From Luteipulveratus flavus (lineage in GTDB: Bacteria > Actinomycetota > Actinomycetes > Actinomycetales > Dermatophilaceae): a DNA stretch of 64,000 nucleotides. Of this stretch, positions 51,267 to 63,311 are shown one piece after another. The DNA lies in contig NZ_JAROAV010000028.1 of NCBI RefSeq assembly GCF_029439465.1, positions 186,001-250,000 on the forward strand, read 5' to 3'. The notes below the pieces were generated by a model, which was not told where the DNA came from, searched no databases, and saw nothing but the letters and a program-made list of their open reading frames with translations. A program made the translations under genes and the position numbers. How positions within the stretch are numbered: the first letter of the stretch is position 1; each line of letters opens with the position of its first letter.

Positions 51267-52825
51267 GGCAGGAACAGCGACGAGTCGTGCGCCAGGTCCA
51301 GCAGCGGCGACGGGACGATGCCCAGCAGCAGGGTCGCGGCGACGCCGATCGTCACAGCGGTCGAGGTCAGCACCGACGGCGTGAGCACCGCGGTGTCACC
51401 GGAGGGCTCGGAGAAGTACATCAGCACGATCACCCGGACGTAGACGAACGCCGTCACCGCCGAGGCGAGGACACCGATCACGGCCAGCCAGGTGCCGTCG
51501 TGGGCGATGGCCGCTCCGAACACCGCGAACTTCGCGGTGAAGCCGGAGGTCAGCGGGATGCCCGCGAACGCCAGCATCAGGAACGAGAACGCTCCCGCCA
51601 GGACCGGGCTGCTCTTGCCCAGACCGGCCCACTGGGACAGGTGGGTCGCCTCCGAGCCGGACGAGCGGACGAGGGCGATCAGCGCGAACGCGGCGATCGT
51701 CGAGAAGCCGTACGCGACCAGGTAGAACATCGTGGAGGAGACCCCGGTCCGGTCCATCGCCAGGACCCCGACCAGGACGAACCCGGCGTGGGTGATGGAG
51801 GAGTACGCGAGCAGCCGCTTGACGTCGGTCTGCGTCACCGACAGCACGGCGCCGACGATCATCGTCAGGGCGGCGACGACCGCGACCACCGGCTGCCAGT
51901 TCCAGCGCAGCCCCTCGAACGCGACGTACAGCACTCGCAGCAGCGCACCGAAGGCGGCGATCTTGGTGCAGGCGGCCATGAAGCCGGTCACCGGCGTCGG
52001 GGCCCCCTGGTAGACGTCCGGCGTCCAGGAGTGGAACGGCACCGCGCCGATCTTGAAGAGCAGGCCGACCGCGATCAGCAGGACGCCCGGCACGGCGATG
52101 CTGTCCATCCCGCCGACCTGGGGCACGGCCTTGGCGATCTCGCCGAAGCGCACCGAACCGGCGAAGCCGTAGATCAGCGCAGACCCGAACAGGAAGAACG
52201 CGGAGGAGAACGCGCCGAGCAGGAAGTACTTCAGCGAGGCCTCCTGCGACAGCAGGCGACGGCGTCGGGCCAGGCCGGTGAGGATGTACAGCGGCAGCGA
52301 GAGCACCTCGAGCGCGACGAACATCGTCAGCAGGTCACCGGCCGCGGGGAACATCATCATGCCGCTGATCGCGAACAGGACGAGCGGGAAGACCTCGGTG
52401 GTCGTCGCGCCCATCCGGACCGCGGCGGCCTCCTGGGGAGAGCCCGGCACGGCCGACCCGGACTGGGTGAACGTGTCGGGAGCCGCGCTGTCCAGCCGCT
52501 CGGCCATCGCCAGCAGGCCGACGGCCCCGAGGACCAGCACCGTGCCCTGGAGGAACAGCGCCGGGCCGTCGATCACGATCGCGCCACCGGCCGTCTTGGC
52601 CTGGTGGTCGCGGGAGTACAGGACCAGCACCAGGAACGCGGCGACCAGACCCCCGAGGGTCAGCACCAACTGAATCGGGTACCGCACCCGCCGCGGCGCG
52701 AACGCCTCGACGAGGACCCCGACCAGAGCCATGCCGAACACGATGAACATCGGCAGGACTGCGGCGTACTCGACCTTCGTCGCGACGAAGTCGGCAGCGG
52801 GCACGCTGCTCAGCGCGGCGGTCAC
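51263..52825 (-). CDS. nuoN: NADH-quinone oxidoreductase subunit N
   Basis: A 520-residue antiporter-like subunit of respiratory complex I. The channel Glu (FVALEVLSLPLYILTG), Lys (LFKIGAVPFHSWTPDVYQGAPTP cut at FHSW) and LAYSSITHAGFVLVG are conserved. GTG start overlaps the nuoM stop. Its own stop overlaps the polyprenyl synthase start. Part of the main 14-gene nuo operon, whose nuoA-D lie beyond the right edge. Confidence 0.95.
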   Translation of the reverse strand: MTAALSSVPAADFVATKVEYAAVLPMFIVFGMALVGVLVEAFAPRRVRYPIQLVLTLGGLVAAFLVLVLYSRDHQAKTAGGAIVIDGPALFLQGTVLVLGAVGLLAMAERLDSAAPDTFTQSGSAVPGSPQEAAAVRMGATTTEVFPLVLFAISGMMMFPAAGDLLTMFVALEVLSLPLYILTGLARRRRLLSQEASLKYFLLGAFSSAFFLFGSALIYGFAGSVRFGEIAKAVPQVGGMDSIAVPGVLLIAVGLLFKIGAVPFHSWTPDVYQGAPTPVTGFMAACTKIAAFGALLRVLYVAFEGLRWNWQPVVAVVAALTMIVGAVLSVTQTDVKRLLAYSSITHAGFVLVGVLAMDRTGVSSTMFYLVAYGFSTIAAFALIALVRSSGSEATHLSQWAGLGKSSPVLAGAFSFLMLAFAGIPLTSGFTAKFAVFGAAIAHDGTWLAVIGVLASAVTAFVYVRVIVLMYFSEPSGDTAVLTPSVLTSTAVTIGVAATLLLGIVPSPLLDLAHDSSLFLP

Positions 52826-54444
52826 TTGGAGCTCCCCTCAGCAGAACCACCGGACGTGCTGTCGGCGGCGGGCAGGACATCGGGCTTGGGGTCGCTGACG
52901 CCGACGTAGTGCAGCGTCGTGCTGACCGCGGGACGCAGCAGGTCCAGCGCCGGCTTCGGGAAGAAGCCGAGGAGCACGAGCAGGGCGATCAGCGGAGCGG
53001 CGACCAGCTTCTCGCGCGCCGTCAGGTCGCGCACCATGCTCGTCGCACCGGCGGGCGTGCCTGCGGACGTGCCGGCAGAGTCGGCGGCACCGACGCTCTC
53101 GAGCTCGGGCTTCGGACCGGTCATCACGTCGCGGTACATCAGCAGGATGTAGAGCGCCGCGAGGACCACGCCCGCGACGGCGATCGACGTCGCGACCTTG
53201 TACTTGGCGAACGCCCCTGCCATCACGAGGAACTCGGAGACGAAGGAGTTCAGGCCCGGCAGCGACAGCGCGGACAGACCGGCCACCAGGAACACGCCGC
53301 CGAGCGCGGGGGTGACCCGCTGCCAGCCGCCGTAGTCGCCGATGTTCTTGCTGCCACGGCGCGCGACCAGCATGCCGGCGAACAGGAACAGCGCGGCCGT
53401 GGTGAACCCGTGGTTGACCATGTACAGCGTCGAGCCGAGGTGCGCGGTGCTGGTCATCGCGAAGATGCCCAGCACGATGAAGCCGAAGTGGCTCACCGAG
53501 GTGTACGCGATCAGCCGCATCATGTCGGTCTGACCGATGGCGACCAGCGCCGCGTACAGGATCGAGATCACCGCGAGGGTGATCACGACCGGCGTGGCCC
53601 ACTTGGCGGCGTCCGGGAAGAGCTGCAGGCAGAAGCGGATCATCCCGAAGGTGCCGACCTTGTCCAGCACGCCGACGAGCAGCACGGCAGTCGCCGGGCG
53701 CGCCTCGGTGGCGGCGTCGGGCAGCCAGGTGTGCACCGGCCACATCGGCGCCTTCACCGCGAAGGCGAAGAAGAAGCCGACGAACAGCCAGCGCTCGGTC
53801 CCGGTGGAGATGTCCAGGCCGGTGAGACGGGAGATCAGGAAGCCGTCCGCGCCACCTGGGCCCTGGACGTACAGCGCGATGACGGCGACGAGCATGATCA
53901 GCCCGCCGAGCAGCGAGAAGAGCAGGAACTTCACCGCGGCGTACTGCCGGTTGGCGCCGCCGAAGGACCCGATCAGGAAGTAGACCGGGATCAGCATCGC
54001 CTCGAAGAACACGTAGAACAGGAAGACGTCGGTCGCGGAGAAGACGCCGATCATGAACGTCAGCAGCACCAGCATGAGCGCGTAGTACGTCTGCTGCCGG
54101 CGGCCCGGGTGGGGGACGTCGTCCCACGCGGCGACCAGGCAGATCGGCACCAGCACCAGGCTCATCAGGATCAGGCTGAGCGCGATGCCATCGACGCCCA
54201 GCGCGTACGAGACGCCGAACTGCTTGATCCAGGAGTGGGTCTCGGTGAGCTGGAACTGCTCACGACCGGCGCCGTCCCAGCTGAACTGGAACGCGGCGAG
54301 GATCCCGACCACGAGGGTCAGCAGCGAGAAGCCCAGCGCCAGCGGACGGGCCAGCCGGGCAGCACCGCCGGGCAGGAACCCGACGACGAGCGCACCGACG
54401 AGAGGGATGACCCCCAGAGCGGTCAACCAGGGAAAGTCGGACAT
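52822..54444 (-). CDS. nuoM: NADH-quinone oxidoreductase subunit M
   Basis: A 540-residue antiporter-like subunit. FFEAMLIPVYFLIGSFG holds the channel Glu and FAVKAPMWPVHTWLPDA the Lys; LLVGVLDKVGTFGM is the broken helix. The ATG at 54444 ([10 protein letters not shown]) overlaps the nuoL stop by one base (TGATG). A GTG five codons earlier is less likely. An Ala/Gly/Thr-rich loop near residue 465 is the only odd part. Confidence 0.96.
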   Translation of the reverse strand: MSDFPWLTALGVIPLVGALVVGFLPGGAARLARPLALGFSLLTLVVGILAAFQFSWDGAGREQFQLTETHSWIKQFGVSYALGVDGIALSLILMSLVLVPICLVAAWDDVPHPGRRQQTYYALMLVLLTFMIGVFSATDVFLFYVFFEAMLIPVYFLIGSFGGANRQYAAVKFLLFSLLGGLIMLVAVIALYVQGPGGADGFLISRLTGLDISTGTERWLFVGFFFAFAVKAPMWPVHTWLPDAATEARPATAVLLVGVLDKVGTFGMIRFCLQLFPDAAKWATPVVITLAVISILYAALVAIGQTDMMRLIAYTSVSHFGFIVLGIFAMTSTAHLGSTLYMVNHGFTTAALFLFAGMLVARRGSKNIGDYGGWQRVTPALGGVFLVAGLSALSLPGLNSFVSEFLVMAGAFAKYKVATSIAVAGVVLAALYILLMYRDVMTGPKPELESVGAADSAGTSAGTPAGATSMVRDLTAREKLVAAPLIALLVLLGFFPKPALDLLRPAVSTTLHYVGVSDPKPDVLPAADSTSGGSAEGSSK

Positions 54445-56390
54445 CACTGAACCACCCACACGACACCGAGAACTGCGACGACGCCGAGCAGCATCGTCAG
54501 GGCATAGGACCGGACGTAGCCGTTCTGGACACGCTTGATGCGGGCCGACGTGCCGCCGATCATGGCGGCCGTACCGCCGACCGCGCCGTCGACGCCCTTG
54601 TTGTCGGCGTAGACCAGCGCGCGGGTCAGGTGCAGACCCGGACGCGCGAGGAGCGCCTCGTTGACGTCGTCCTGGAACAGGTCGCGGCGTGCCGCGCGTG
54701 TCGCGACCGACCCGACGGGCGGGGTGACGGGTACGGCGTCACGCAGGTACCGCAGCCACGCCAGCGCGACGCCGCCCGCGACGAGCACCAGCGTCAGACC
54801 GGTGATCACCGGCACGGCCAGCACCGGGTGGTGCTCCTCGCCGCCGCCCACGACCGGCTCCAGCCAGTCGGTGATGACGCCGGTCGGGCCGAGCGCCAGG
54901 CCCAGGAACGCCGAGCCGAACCCGAGGATCATCATCGGCACCGTCATGGTGGCCGGCGACTCGTGCGGGTGCACGTCCTCGGTCCAGCGGCGCTTGCCGT
55001 GGAAGGTCATGAAGAACAGCCGCGACATGTAGAACGCGGTGATGCCGGCGCCGATCAGCGCGGCGAGGCCGAACACCCACGGGCGCCAGCCGTCGCCGAC
55101 GAAGGCCGACTCGATGATCTTGTCCTTGGACCAGAAGCCGGACAGCCCGGGGAAGCCGATGATGGCCAGCCAGCCGAGACCGAAGGTGATCCAGGTGATC
55201 TTCATGAAGGTGGCCAGGCCACCGAAGCGGCGCATGTCGACCTGGTCGTTCATGCCGTGCATGACCGAGCCGGCGCCGAGGAACATGCCGGCCTTGAAGA
55301 AGCCGTGCGTGAGCAGGTGGAAGATCGCGAAGGCGTACCCCACCGGGCCGAGCCCGGCGGCGAGCACCATGTAGCCGATCTGCGACATGGTCGAGGCGGC
55401 CAGCGCCTTCTTCATGTCGTCCTTGGCGCAACCGACGATCGCACCGAACAGCAGCGTGATCGCGCCGACGATCGTGACGGCGAGGCGCGCGTCCGGGGCG
55501 GCGTCGAAGATCGCGCTGCTGCGCACGATCAGGTAGACGCCGGCGGTCACCATGGTCGCCGCGTGGATGAGCGCGGACACCGGCGTCGGGCCGGCCATCG
55601 CGTCGCCCAGCCAGCTCTGCAGTGGGAACTGCGCGGACTTACCGCACGCTCCCACCAGCAGCAGCAGGCCGATCGCGGTCAGGGCGCCCTGCGAGGCGTT
55701 GCCGACGGCGGCGTTCACCCCGGCGAAGTCCACCCGGCCGAACGTCGCGAACATCGTGAAGATCGCCAGCAGCATGCCGGCGTCGCCGACACGGTTGACG
55801 ATGAACGCCTTGTTGGCCGCCGTGGCGTACGCCGGGTTCCAGTTCCAGAACCCGATGAGCAGGTACGACGCCAGGCCCACGCCCTCCCAGCCGACGAACA
55901 GCAGCAGGTAGGAGTCGGCGAGCACCAGCAGCAGCATGGCCGCGATGAAGAGGTTGAGGTAGGCGAAGAACCGGCGCTTGTCCGGGTCGTGCGCCATGTA
56001 CCCCAGGGAGTACACGTGGATCAGCGAGCCGACGAACGTGATCAGCATGACGAACGTCAGGGACAGCTGGTCCAGCTGGAGGCCGGCGTCCAGGTTGAAG
56101 CCGCCGGCGGGCATCCAGGAGTAGAGGTGCAGGTGCTGCGCACGCTCCTCGGCGCCACGGCCGAGCATCTCGGTGATGATCGCGACGCCGACGCCGAAGC
56201 TGGCCCAGGACAACCCGGTCGCCAGGGCGGGGCCGATCTTGTTCAGCGTCTTGCCGCCGAGCAGCAGGATCGCTGCTCCCGCGAGGGGCAGGGCCACCAG
56301 CAGCCAGGCGTACGACGCCGTCCCGGTGGCGTCATGGACCGTGCCGGTGGACTCGGCCACCAGCACGGCCGCGGTACTCAGGTGAGGCAC
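54444..56390 (-). CDS. nuoL: NADH-quinone oxidoreductase subunit L
   Basis: A 648-residue proton-pumping subunit with the long amphipathic C-terminal helix region. [39 protein letters not shown] and [16 protein letters not shown] are the diagnostic segments. GTG start at 56390, nine bases after the nuoK stop. Proton translocation at the distal end of the membrane arm. Confidence 0.97.
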   Translation of the reverse strand: MPHLSTAAVLVAESTGTVHDATGTASYAWLLVALPLAGAAILLLGGKTLNKIGPALATGLSWASFGVGVAIITEMLGRGAEERAQHLHLYSWMPAGGFNLDAGLQLDQLSLTFVMLITFVGSLIHVYSLGYMAHDPDKRRFFAYLNLFIAAMLLLVLADSYLLLFVGWEGVGLASYLLIGFWNWNPAYATAANKAFIVNRVGDAGMLLAIFTMFATFGRVDFAGVNAAVGNASQGALTAIGLLLLVGACGKSAQFPLQSWLGDAMAGPTPVSALIHAATMVTAGVYLIVRSSAIFDAAPDARLAVTIVGAITLLFGAIVGCAKDDMKKALAASTMSQIGYMVLAAGLGPVGYAFAIFHLLTHGFFKAGMFLGAGSVMHGMNDQVDMRRFGGLATFMKITWITFGLGWLAIIGFPGLSGFWSKDKIIESAFVGDGWRPWVFGLAALIGAGITAFYMSRLFFMTFHGKRRWTEDVHPHESPATMTVPMMILGFGSAFLGLALGPTGVITDWLEPVVGGGEEHHPVLAVPVITGLTLVLVAGGVALAWLRYLRDAVPVTPPVGSVATRAARRDLFQDDVNEALLARPGLHLTRALVYADNKGVDGAVGGTAAMIGGTSARIKRVQNGYVRSYALTMLLGVVAVLGVVWVVQ

Positions 56391-56399
56391 GCCGGCTCC

Positions 56400-56699
56400 T
56401 TACAGCTTCAGCAGGTTGGCGTCGTCGACCGAGGCCGACCGACGCGCACGGAAGATGGCCATGATGATCGCGAGGCCGACGACGACCTCCGCGGCCGCCA
56501 CGACCATCACGAACAGGGCGATGACCTGGCCGTCCAGCTGCCCGTGCATCCGGGCGAAGGTGACGAAGGCCAGGTTGGCGGCGTTGAGCATCAGCTCCAC
56601 GCCCATGAAGACGATGATCGCGTTGCGGCGCAGCAGCACCGTCGCGGCGCCGATCGAGAACAGGATCGCGGACAGGTAGACGTAGTTCGTGAGGCTCAT
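56400..56699 (-). CDS. nuoK: NADH-quinone oxidoreductase subunit K
   Basis: A 99-residue three-helix subunit, with buried Glu residues in [13 protein letters not shown] and [16 protein letters not shown] at 56699 overlaps the nuoJ stop (ATGA). Normal length for the family. Confidence 0.96.
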   Translation of the reverse strand: MSLTNYVYLSAILFSIGAATVLLRRNAIIVFMGVELMLNAANLAFVTFARMHGQLDGQVIALFVMVVAAAEVVVGLAIIMAIFRARRSASVDDANLLKL

Positions 56700-57496
56700 G
56701 CGTCGTCGTCCTTCCGCGTCGTGGCCTGCTCGTCGCTCTCGTCGCCGACCTCGTGCTCGATCTCCTGGGTGACCTGGGTGAGGGCTCCGGTCGTGCCGAC
56801 CTGGCCGCGTGCCCGCAGCACCCGCGAGATCGACAGCTCGGCCGGGCTGCCGTCCGGCAGCAGGGCCGGGGTGTCGACGGCGTTGTGGCGGGCGTACACA
56901 CCGGGGGCGGGCAGACCGGCGACGTTCTCGCCGCTGCGGATCCGCTCCCGGGACCAGTCCGCCTGGGTGGCCTTCGGGGTGAGTCGCTCGCGGTGGGCAA
57001 GCAGCATCGCGCCGAGCGCGGCGGTGATCAGCAGGGCGCTGGTGGCCTCGAAGGCCCACACGTAGTCACCGAAGATGAGTCGCGCGGCACCGCTGACGTT
57101 GCCGTCCTTGTTGGCCTCGGCCAGACCGCGCGGGGTGCCGAACGCCGCCTTGCCGATGCCGGCGATGGTGATCGCGGCCAGGCCCGCGGCGAGCAGCAGG
57201 CCCGCCCAGCGCTGACCGCGGATCGTCTCCACCAGCGAGTCGGAGGAGTCGACGCCGATGAGCATGATGACGAACAGGAACAGCATCATGACCGCGCCGG
57301 AGTAGACGAAGATCTGGATGACGCCGAGGAACTCGGCCTGCTGGGCGATGTAGAAGATGCCCAGCACGATCATCGCGGTCGCCATCCCGACCGCCGCGTG
57401 CACGGCCTTGCGCGCGAAGAGCAGCGCCAGGGCGCCGGCCACCGCGAGCGGCCCGGCGATCCAGAACAGTGCGGACTCCGCACCTCCGACGGTCAT
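56696..57496 (-). CDS. nuoJ: NADH-quinone oxidoreductase subunit J
   Basis: A 266-residue subunit: five membrane helices ([20 protein letters not shown] is the signature helix) followed by an about 85-residue charged cytoplasmic tail common in actinobacterial NuoJ and absent from the second-set copy. ATG at 57496 overlaps the nuoI stop. Confidence 0.95.
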   Translation of the reverse strand: MTVGGAESALFWIAGPLAVAGALALLFARKAVHAAVGMATAMIVLGIFYIAQQAEFLGVIQIFVYSGAVMMLFLFVIMLIGVDSSDSLVETIRGQRWAGLLLAAGLAAITIAGIGKAAFGTPRGLAEANKDGNVSGAARLIFGDYVWAFEATSALLITAALGAMLLAHRERLTPKATQADWSRERIRSGENVAGLPAPGVYARHNAVDTPALLPDGSPAELSISRVLRARGQVGTTGALTQVTQEIEHEVGDESDEQATTRKDDDA

Positions 57497-58122
57497 GCCG
57501 GGTCCTTCCCGTCGTGCGCGGCGTCCGCCGCGGCGAGCTCGCGCTCGCGCTGGTCCATCCAGGCCGCCTGCTCCGGCGTCGCCTGGCTGACCTTGCCCTG
57601 GTAGTAGTCGCGCTCCTCCATGCCCTCGACCATCGGGTGCGGGGCAGCGAGCATGCCGTTCTGCAGCGGCGCGAGCAGCTGCTCCTTGGTGAAGATCAGG
57701 TCGGCGCGGTTGTCGTCGGCCAACTCGTACTCGTTGGTCATCGTGAGCGCGCGCGTCGGGCACGCCTCGATGCACAGCCCGCAGAAGATGCAGCGCAGGT
57801 AGTTGATCTGGTAGACGCGGCCGTAGCGCTCGCCGGGCGAGAACCGCTCGCCGGCGGCGTCGTCGTTGTCGGCGCCCTCGACGAAGATCGCGTCCGCCGG
57901 GCAGGCCCAGGCGCACAGCTCGCAGCCGACGCACTTCTCCAGCCCGTCGGGGTGACGGTTGAGCTGGTGCCGGCCGTGGAAGCGCAGCTGCGTGGGGCGC
58001 TTCTCCTCCGGGTACTGCTCGGTCTCGATCTTGCGGAACATCGTCCCGAAGGTCACGCCGAAGCCGGCGATCTTCGCGCCGAGGCCCGGCTCCTTGTCCT
58101 GGGGCGGCTTGCGGTCAGCCAC
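57493..58122 (-). CDS. nuoI: NADH-quinone oxidoreductase subunit I
   Basis: A 209-residue subunit with two 4Fe-4S motifs, [12 protein letters not shown] and [12 protein letters not shown], after the N-terminal amphipathic region ([15 protein letters not shown]). It carries electrons from the NuoG branch towards NuoB. GTG start overlaps the end of nuoH by eight bases. Confidence 0.97.
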   Translation of the reverse strand: MADRKPPQDKEPGLGAKIAGFGVTFGTMFRKIETEQYPEEKRPTQLRFHGRHQLNRHPDGLEKCVGCELCAWACPADAIFVEGADNDDAAGERFSPGERYGRVYQINYLRCIFCGLCIEACPTRALTMTNEYELADDNRADLIFTKEQLLAPLQNGMLAAPHPMVEGMEERDYYQGKVSQATPEQAAWMDQRERELAAADAAHDGKDPA

Positions 58123-59491
58123 GGTTCTCCTCCGAACCTGAGTCGGTCACGGGTGCGGGACGGGCGGCGCTCAGCGCGAGCGGCGGCTCGACCAGTCGCT
58201 GTCCGGGCAGCGGCGGGACGGGGTGGCCGCCGGCGAACGGGTCGATCTCCTCGTCCATGGCGCGAGCCTCCTCCAGCTCGGCCCGCCGCTTCACCTGGTG
58301 GTTGTCGTAGAACCACGCCGCCACGAGGACGGCCAGCGCGATGCACGCGATGATGAACAGGGTCGCGCGTGGGAAGTCACGACCCAGCAGGCTCACCTTG
58401 CTGTCGCCGAGGAAGCCCAGCTCGGCGGCGCGGATGAAGGCCACCATGACGACCCACACCAGCGTCGTCGGGATGAGGACCTTCCAGCCCAGCCGCATGA
58501 ACTGGTCGTACCGGACGCGCGGCAGCGAGCCGCGCAGCCAGACGAAGAAGAACATGAACAGCCACAGCTTCACGACGAACCACAGCAGGCCCCACCAGCC
58601 GCCGTTGAGCATGCCGTCGCCGATGGCCGCGATGCCGGGAGGCGCCGCCGGTCCGCCGAGGAACAGCGTGGTCGCCAGCGCCGAGACGGTGAACATGTTG
58701 ACGTACTCGCCGAGGAAGAACATCGCGAACTTCAGCGAGGAGTACTCGGTGTGGAAGCCACCGGTCAGCTCGCCCTCACCCTCGGCGAGGTCGAACGGGA
58801 GCCGGTTGGTCTCGCCGACCATCGTGATGACGTACACCACGAAGGAGAAGAACGCCGGCACGATGTACCACAGGTCGTTCTGGGCGAACACGATCTGGCT
58901 GGTCGACATCGAGCCCGCGTAGAGGAAGACCGCGACCAGCGCCAGGCCCATCGCGATCTCGTACGAGATCACCTGGGCCGAGCTGCGCAGACCACCGAGC
59001 AGCGGGTACGTCGAACCGGAAGACCAGCCCGCGAGGACGATGCCGTACACGCCCACACCCGCGACGGCCAGCACGAGCAGCGTGGCGATCGGGGTGTCGG
59101 TCAGCTGCAGGGGCGTCTTGTGGCCGAACATCCAGACGGTGCCGCCCATCGGGATGATCGCGAACGACACGAAGGCCATCGCGCCGGCGATCGCCGGGGC
59201 CGCCCAGAACATGATCTTGTCCGCGGCCTTGGGGACGATGTCCTCCTTGAGCGCGAGCTTCACACCGTCGGCGAGGGTCTGCAGCAGACCGAACGGGCCG
59301 GCGCGGTTCGGGCCGGGACGCTGCTGCATCCGGCCGATCACGCGGCGCTCGAACCAGATGACCAGCAGCGTGTTGATCAGCAGGAAGACGAAGACCAACA
59401 GGGCCTTGACCAGCGAGAGCCACCACGGGGTGTCGCCGAAGTCGGCCACCGGGTTGTCCGTGGTCGCCGCGAGCGCCGCGAGCGTGCTCAT
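58115..59491 (-). CDS. nuoH: NADH-quinone oxidoreductase subunit H
   Basis: A 458-residue subunit. The eight-helix core includes [35 protein letters not shown] and [20 protein letters not shown], which line the quinone chamber. The last 60 residues are a hydrophilic Pro/Glu-rich tail typical of actinobacteria. ATG at 59491 overlaps the nuoG stop (ATGA). Confidence 0.97.
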   Translation of the reverse strand: MSTLAALAATTDNPVADFGDTPWWLSLVKALLVFVFLLINTLLVIWFERRVIGRMQQRPGPNRAGPFGLLQTLADGVKLALKEDIVPKAADKIMFWAAPAIAGAMAFVSFAIIPMGGTVWMFGHKTPLQLTDTPIATLLVLAVAGVGVYGIVLAGWSSGSTYPLLGGLRSSAQVISYEIAMGLALVAVFLYAGSMSTSQIVFAQNDLWYIVPAFFSFVVYVITMVGETNRLPFDLAEGEGELTGGFHTEYSSLKFAMFFLGEYVNMFTVSALATTLFLGGPAAPPGIAAIGDGMLNGGWWGLLWFVVKLWLFMFFFVWLRGSLPRVRYDQFMRLGWKVLIPTTLVWVVMVAFIRAAELGFLGDSKVSLLGRDFPRATLFIIACIALAVLVAAWFYDNHQVKRRAELEEARAMDEEIDPFAGGHPVPPLPGQRLVEPPLALSAARPAPVTDSGSEENRG

Positions 59492-61995
59492 GCGCTGATC
59501 TCCTTCGAGGTCGCAGCCACGGCCAGCTGCACGATGGTGCCGCTGTCCGCGGACAGGGTTGCGCGGACGGCGGAGCCCGGCGAGTTGGTCGGCAGCCAGA
59601 CGACGTGGTCGGGCATGTCGGTGATCAGGACCGGCAGGGTGATCGCGCCGTGCCGGGTCGAGACCGCCAGGCCCTGACCGTCGGTCACGCCGACCTCGCG
59701 GGCCGTCGCGGCGGAGACGCGGGCGACCGGCGTGCGGGCCGTCCCGGCGAGGAATGGCTCCCCCGCCTGCATCCGGCCCTGGTCCAGCATCTGCGCCCAG
59801 GTGGCCAGCACGGCCTCGCCGACCAGCGGCCGGGGCACGCTGCCGTTGCTCACCCGCGGACGGACCGGACGGGCGCCGGTCCACGGACCGAGCTCGGCCA
59901 TCTCGGCGCGGATCTCGGCCACCGATCGGGTTCCGAGGAACTCCCCCATCTCGGCGGCGAGCAGGTCCAGGACCCGGTGGTCGGGCATGGCGACCGACTC
60001 CAGCGCCTGCTCGAACGGACGCACGCGTCCCTCCCAGCTGACGAACGAGCCGGCCTTCTCCTGCTGCGGGGCGATCGGCAGGACGACGTCGGCGTACGCC
60101 GGCAGCTCGCCCTTGCGGATCTCCAGCGCCACCACGAACGCCCGCTCCAGCGCGGCGGTCGCGGCCTTCTGGTCCGGCAGGTCGGCCGGGTCGACACCGG
60201 CGACGACCAGGCCGGCGAGCGTGCCGTCCGCGGCTGCCGTCAGGATCGCGGCGGTGTCGCGGCCGACGGCGTCGGGGAGCTCGCCGGCCCCCCAGACCGC
60301 ACCGACCTGCGAACGCGCCTCGGCGCTGCCGACGGGGCGGCCGCCGGGCAGCAGGTTCGGCAGGGCGCCGACCTCCAGCGCGCCACGCTCACCGGCCCGG
60401 GTCGGGACCCAGGCGATCCGGGCGCCCTTGGCGTCGGCGAGGGCCAGGACCGCGGACAGCGCACCGGGCACGGACGCCGTCCGGCTGCCGACCAGGATCA
60501 GGCTGTCGCGGCCGAGCGCCTCACCGGCGCGGGCCAGCGGACCGTCGCCGGTGCCGAGCGCGCCGAGCACCTCGGCCTCGGTGCCGGGAGCCGTCGGCAC
60601 CAGGGTGCCGCCCATCTTCTCCAGGCCACGGGTGGCGTACGGCGCGAGCGAGAAGATCTCGCTCTTGTTCTTGCGCCACGCCTTGCGCAGCCGCAGGAAC
60701 AGGATCGGCGACTCGTCCTCCGGCTCCAGCCCGACCAGCAAGGTCGAGGCCGACCGCTCGACGTCGGCGTAGGTGACCGCACCGGCGTCCGGGCCGGTCG
60801 CAACGACCGCGTGCGCGAGGAACTCGGCCTCCTCGACCGAGTGCGGGCGGGCGCGGAAGTCGACGTCGTTGGTGCCGAGCACGAGACGCGCGAACTTGCT
60901 GTACGCGTACGCGTCCTCGGCGCTCAGGCGGCCACCGGTGAGGACACCGACGCCACCGGCCGCGCGGGCCTTGGCCAGGCCGTCGGCCGCGGCGGCGAGC
61001 GCCTCGGGCCAGCCGGACACCTGGAGCCGGCCCTCGGCGTCCCGCACCAGCGGGGCGTCGAGGCGGTCCTTGGCCGTGGCGTAGGTGAACGCCCACCGGC
61101 CCTTGTCGCAGTTCCACTCCTCGTTGACCGCCGGGTCCTCCAGCGCCATGCGGCGCAGCACGACGCCGCGGCGGTGGTCGACGCGGATGGCGCAGCCGTC
61201 GGCGCAGTGCTCGCACACGCTCGGCGTGGAGACCAGGTCGAACGGGCGAGACCGGAACCGGTACGCCGCGCCGGTGAGCGCGCCCACCGGGCAGATCTGA
61301 ACCGTGTTGCCCGAGAAGTAGGACTCGAACGGCTGCTCCTCGTAGATGCCGACCTGCTGCAGCGCACCACGCTCGATGAGCGCGATGAACGGGTCGCCGG
61401 CGACCTGGTCGGAGAAGCGGGTGCAGCGCGCGCAGAGCACGCAGCGCTCGCGGTCCAGCAGCACCTGGGAGGAGATGTTGATCGGCTTGGGGAACGTGCG
61501 CTTGACGTCCTCGAAGCGGGACATCGGCCGGCCGTTGGACATCGCCTGGTTCTGCAGCGGGCACTCCCCGCCCTTGTCGCAGACCGGGCAGTCCAGCGGG
61601 TGGTTGATGAGCAGCAGCTCCATCACGCCGTGCTGGGCCTTGTCGGCGACCGGGGAGGTCTGCTGGGTCTTGACCTCCATGCCCTCGGCGACCTCCATCG
61701 TGCAGGAGGCCTGCGGCTTCGGCATCGGTCGCATCGAGCCGTCCGGCGCCTTGGTCGAGACCTCGACCAGGCACTGGCGGCAGGCGCCGACCGGCTCCAG
61801 CAGCGGGTGGTCGCAGAAGCGCGGGATCTGGATGCCGACCTGCTCGGCGGCCCGGATGATCAGCGTCCCCTTGGGCACGCTGACCTCGACGCCGTCGACG
61901 GTCAGGCCGATCTCGGCCGGCTTGGCCGGCACCGCGGCGTCGCCGCCGGACGAGACGGCGTTCCCGCCGGCGGCGGGTGAGGTGACGGTGCTCAT
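59488..61995 (-). CDS. nuoG: NADH-quinone oxidoreductase subunit G
   Basis: An 835-residue iron-sulfur subunit. In order: a 2Fe-2S domain ([15 protein letters not shown]), the His-Cys 4Fe-4S motif ([14 protein letters not shown]), a further 4Fe-4S set (CVLCARC), and the molybdopterin-type CEHCADGC motif with a fourth Cys in [10 protein letters not shown], so the extra cluster N7 is probably present. The remainder is a degenerate molybdopterin oxidoreductase fold with no cofactor role. ATG at 61995 ([11 protein letters not shown]) overlaps the nuoF stop. Confidence 0.97.
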   Translation of the reverse strand: MSTVTSPAAGGNAVSSGGDAAVPAKPAEIGLTVDGVEVSVPKGTLIIRAAEQVGIQIPRFCDHPLLEPVGACRQCLVEVSTKAPDGSMRPMPKPQASCTMEVAEGMEVKTQQTSPVADKAQHGVMELLLINHPLDCPVCDKGGECPLQNQAMSNGRPMSRFEDVKRTFPKPINISSQVLLDRERCVLCARCTRFSDQVAGDPFIALIERGALQQVGIYEEQPFESYFSGNTVQICPVGALTGAAYRFRSRPFDLVSTPSVCEHCADGCAIRVDHRRGVVLRRMALEDPAVNEEWNCDKGRWAFTYATAKDRLDAPLVRDAEGRLQVSGWPEALAAAADGLAKARAAGGVGVLTGGRLSAEDAYAYSKFARLVLGTNDVDFRARPHSVEEAEFLAHAVVATGPDAGAVTYADVERSASTLLVGLEPEDESPILFLRLRKAWRKNKSEIFSLAPYATRGLEKMGGTLVPTAPGTEAEVLGALGTGDGPLARAGEALGRDSLILVGSRTASVPGALSAVLALADAKGARIAWVPTRAGERGALEVGALPNLLPGGRPVGSAEARSQVGAVWGAGELPDAVGRDTAAILTAAADGTLAGLVVAGVDPADLPDQKAATAALERAFVVALEIRKGELPAYADVVLPIAPQQEKAGSFVSWEGRVRPFEQALESVAMPDHRVLDLLAAEMGEFLGTRSVAEIRAEMAELGPWTGARPVRPRVSNGSVPRPLVGEAVLATWAQMLDQGRMQAGEPFLAGTARTPVARVSAATAREVGVTDGQGLAVSTRHGAITLPVLITDMPDHVVWLPTNSPGSAVRATLSADSGTIVQLAVAATSKEISA

Positions 61996-63311
61996 GCGCT
62001 CACGGTCTCCTTGGCGCGGACGGGGAAAAGCACGGACTTCTCCGGCGGGAAGAGCTCCCACCAGGGCTGGCTGGTGCCGGCCCCGAACTCCTCGCGGAAG
62101 TACTGCACGGCCGAGGTGATCGGCGAGGTGGCGCCGTCACCGAGCGCGCAGAAGCTGCGGCCCAGGATGTTGTCGCAGATGTCGACGAGCTTGTCGATGT
62201 CCTCCTGGGTGCCCTGGCCGTGCTCGAGCCGGGTCATGATCTGCTTCAGCCAGAAGGTGCCCTCGCGGCACGGCGTGCACTTGCCGCACGACTCGTGGGC
62301 GTAGAAGTCGGTCCAGCGCGAGACGGCCCGCACGACCGACACGGTCTCGTCGAAGATCTGCAGCGCGCGGGTCCCGAGCATCGAGCCGGCCGCCGCGACG
62401 GACTCGAAGTCCAGCGGGACGTCCCAGTGCGCGTCGGTGAAGATCGGCGTCGAGGAGCCACCCGGCGTCCAGAACTTCAGCCGGTGACCCTCGCGGATGC
62501 CGCCCGCCATGTCGACGAGCTCGCGCAGCGTGATGCCGAGCGGCGCCTCGTACTGACCCGGACGGGTGACGTGACCGGACAGGCTGAAGATGCCGAAGCC
62601 CTGGGACTTCTCGGTGCCCATGTCGGCGAACCAGTCTGCTCCGCGCGACAGGATCGGCGGGATCGAGGCGATCGACTCGACGTTGTTGACGACGGTCGGA
62701 CGCGCGTACAGACCGGCGACGGCCGGGAACGGCGGCTTGAGGCGCGGCTGCCCGCGACGGCCCTCGAGGCTGTCCAGCAGCGCGGTCTCCTCACCGCAGA
62801 TGTACGCGCCGGCGCCGGCGTGCACGGTGACGTCCAGGTCGAAGCCGGTGCCGAGGATGTCCTTGCCGAGGTAGCCCGCGGCGTACGCCTCCTCGACCGC
62901 GCGCAGCAGCCGGCGGTAGACGTGCACGACCTCGCCGCGCAGGTAGATGAAGGCGTGGTTGCAGCCGATGGCGTAGGAGGTGATCGCCACACCCTCGATG
63001 AGGAACTGCGGCGCCGCCATCATCAGCGGGATGTCCTTGCAGGTGCCCGGCTCGGACTCGTCGGCGTTGACCACCAGGTAGCGGGGGCCGCCGTCCGGCG
63101 GGGGCAGGAAGCCCCACTTCATTCCGGTCGGGAAGCCGGCGCCGCCACGACCGCGCAGACCGGAATCCTTGGTCATCTGGACCAGGTCGGCGGCCGGCAT
63201 GGCCAGCGCCTTGCGCAGCGCCTGGTAGCCCTGCTTGTCCTCGTACGTCTCCAGGGTCCAGCTGTTCGGGTGGTCCCAGAACTCGGTGAGGATCGGCGTC
63301 AGGTCGGTCAT
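61992..63311 (-). CDS. nuoF: NADH-quinone oxidoreductase subunit F (NADH- and FMN-binding)
   Basis: A 439-residue subunit that oxidises [20 protein letters not shown] binds [23 protein letters not shown] is the second glycine-rich signature, and [12 protein letters not shown] with a later Cys in GRSFCALGD holds cluster N3. ATG at 63311 overlaps the nuoE stop (ATGA). Confidence 0.98.
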   Translation of the reverse strand: MTDLTPILTEFWDHPNSWTLETYEDKQGYQALRKALAMPAADLVQMTKDSGLRGRGGAGFPTGMKWGFLPPPDGGPRYLVVNADESEPGTCKDIPLMMAAPQFLIEGVAITSYAIGCNHAFIYLRGEVVHVYRRLLRAVEEAYAAGYLGKDILGTGFDLDVTVHAGAGAYICGEETALLDSLEGRRGQPRLKPPFPAVAGLYARPTVVNNVESIASIPPILSRGADWFADMGTEKSQGFGIFSLSGHVTRPGQYEAPLGITLRELVDMAGGIREGHRLKFWTPGGSSTPIFTDAHWDVPLDFESVAAAGSMLGTRALQIFDETVSVVRAVSRWTDFYAHESCGKCTPCREGTFWLKQIMTRLEHGQGTQEDIDKLVDICDNILGRSFCALGDGATSPITSAVQYFREEFGAGTSQPWWELFPPEKSVLFPVRAKETVSA

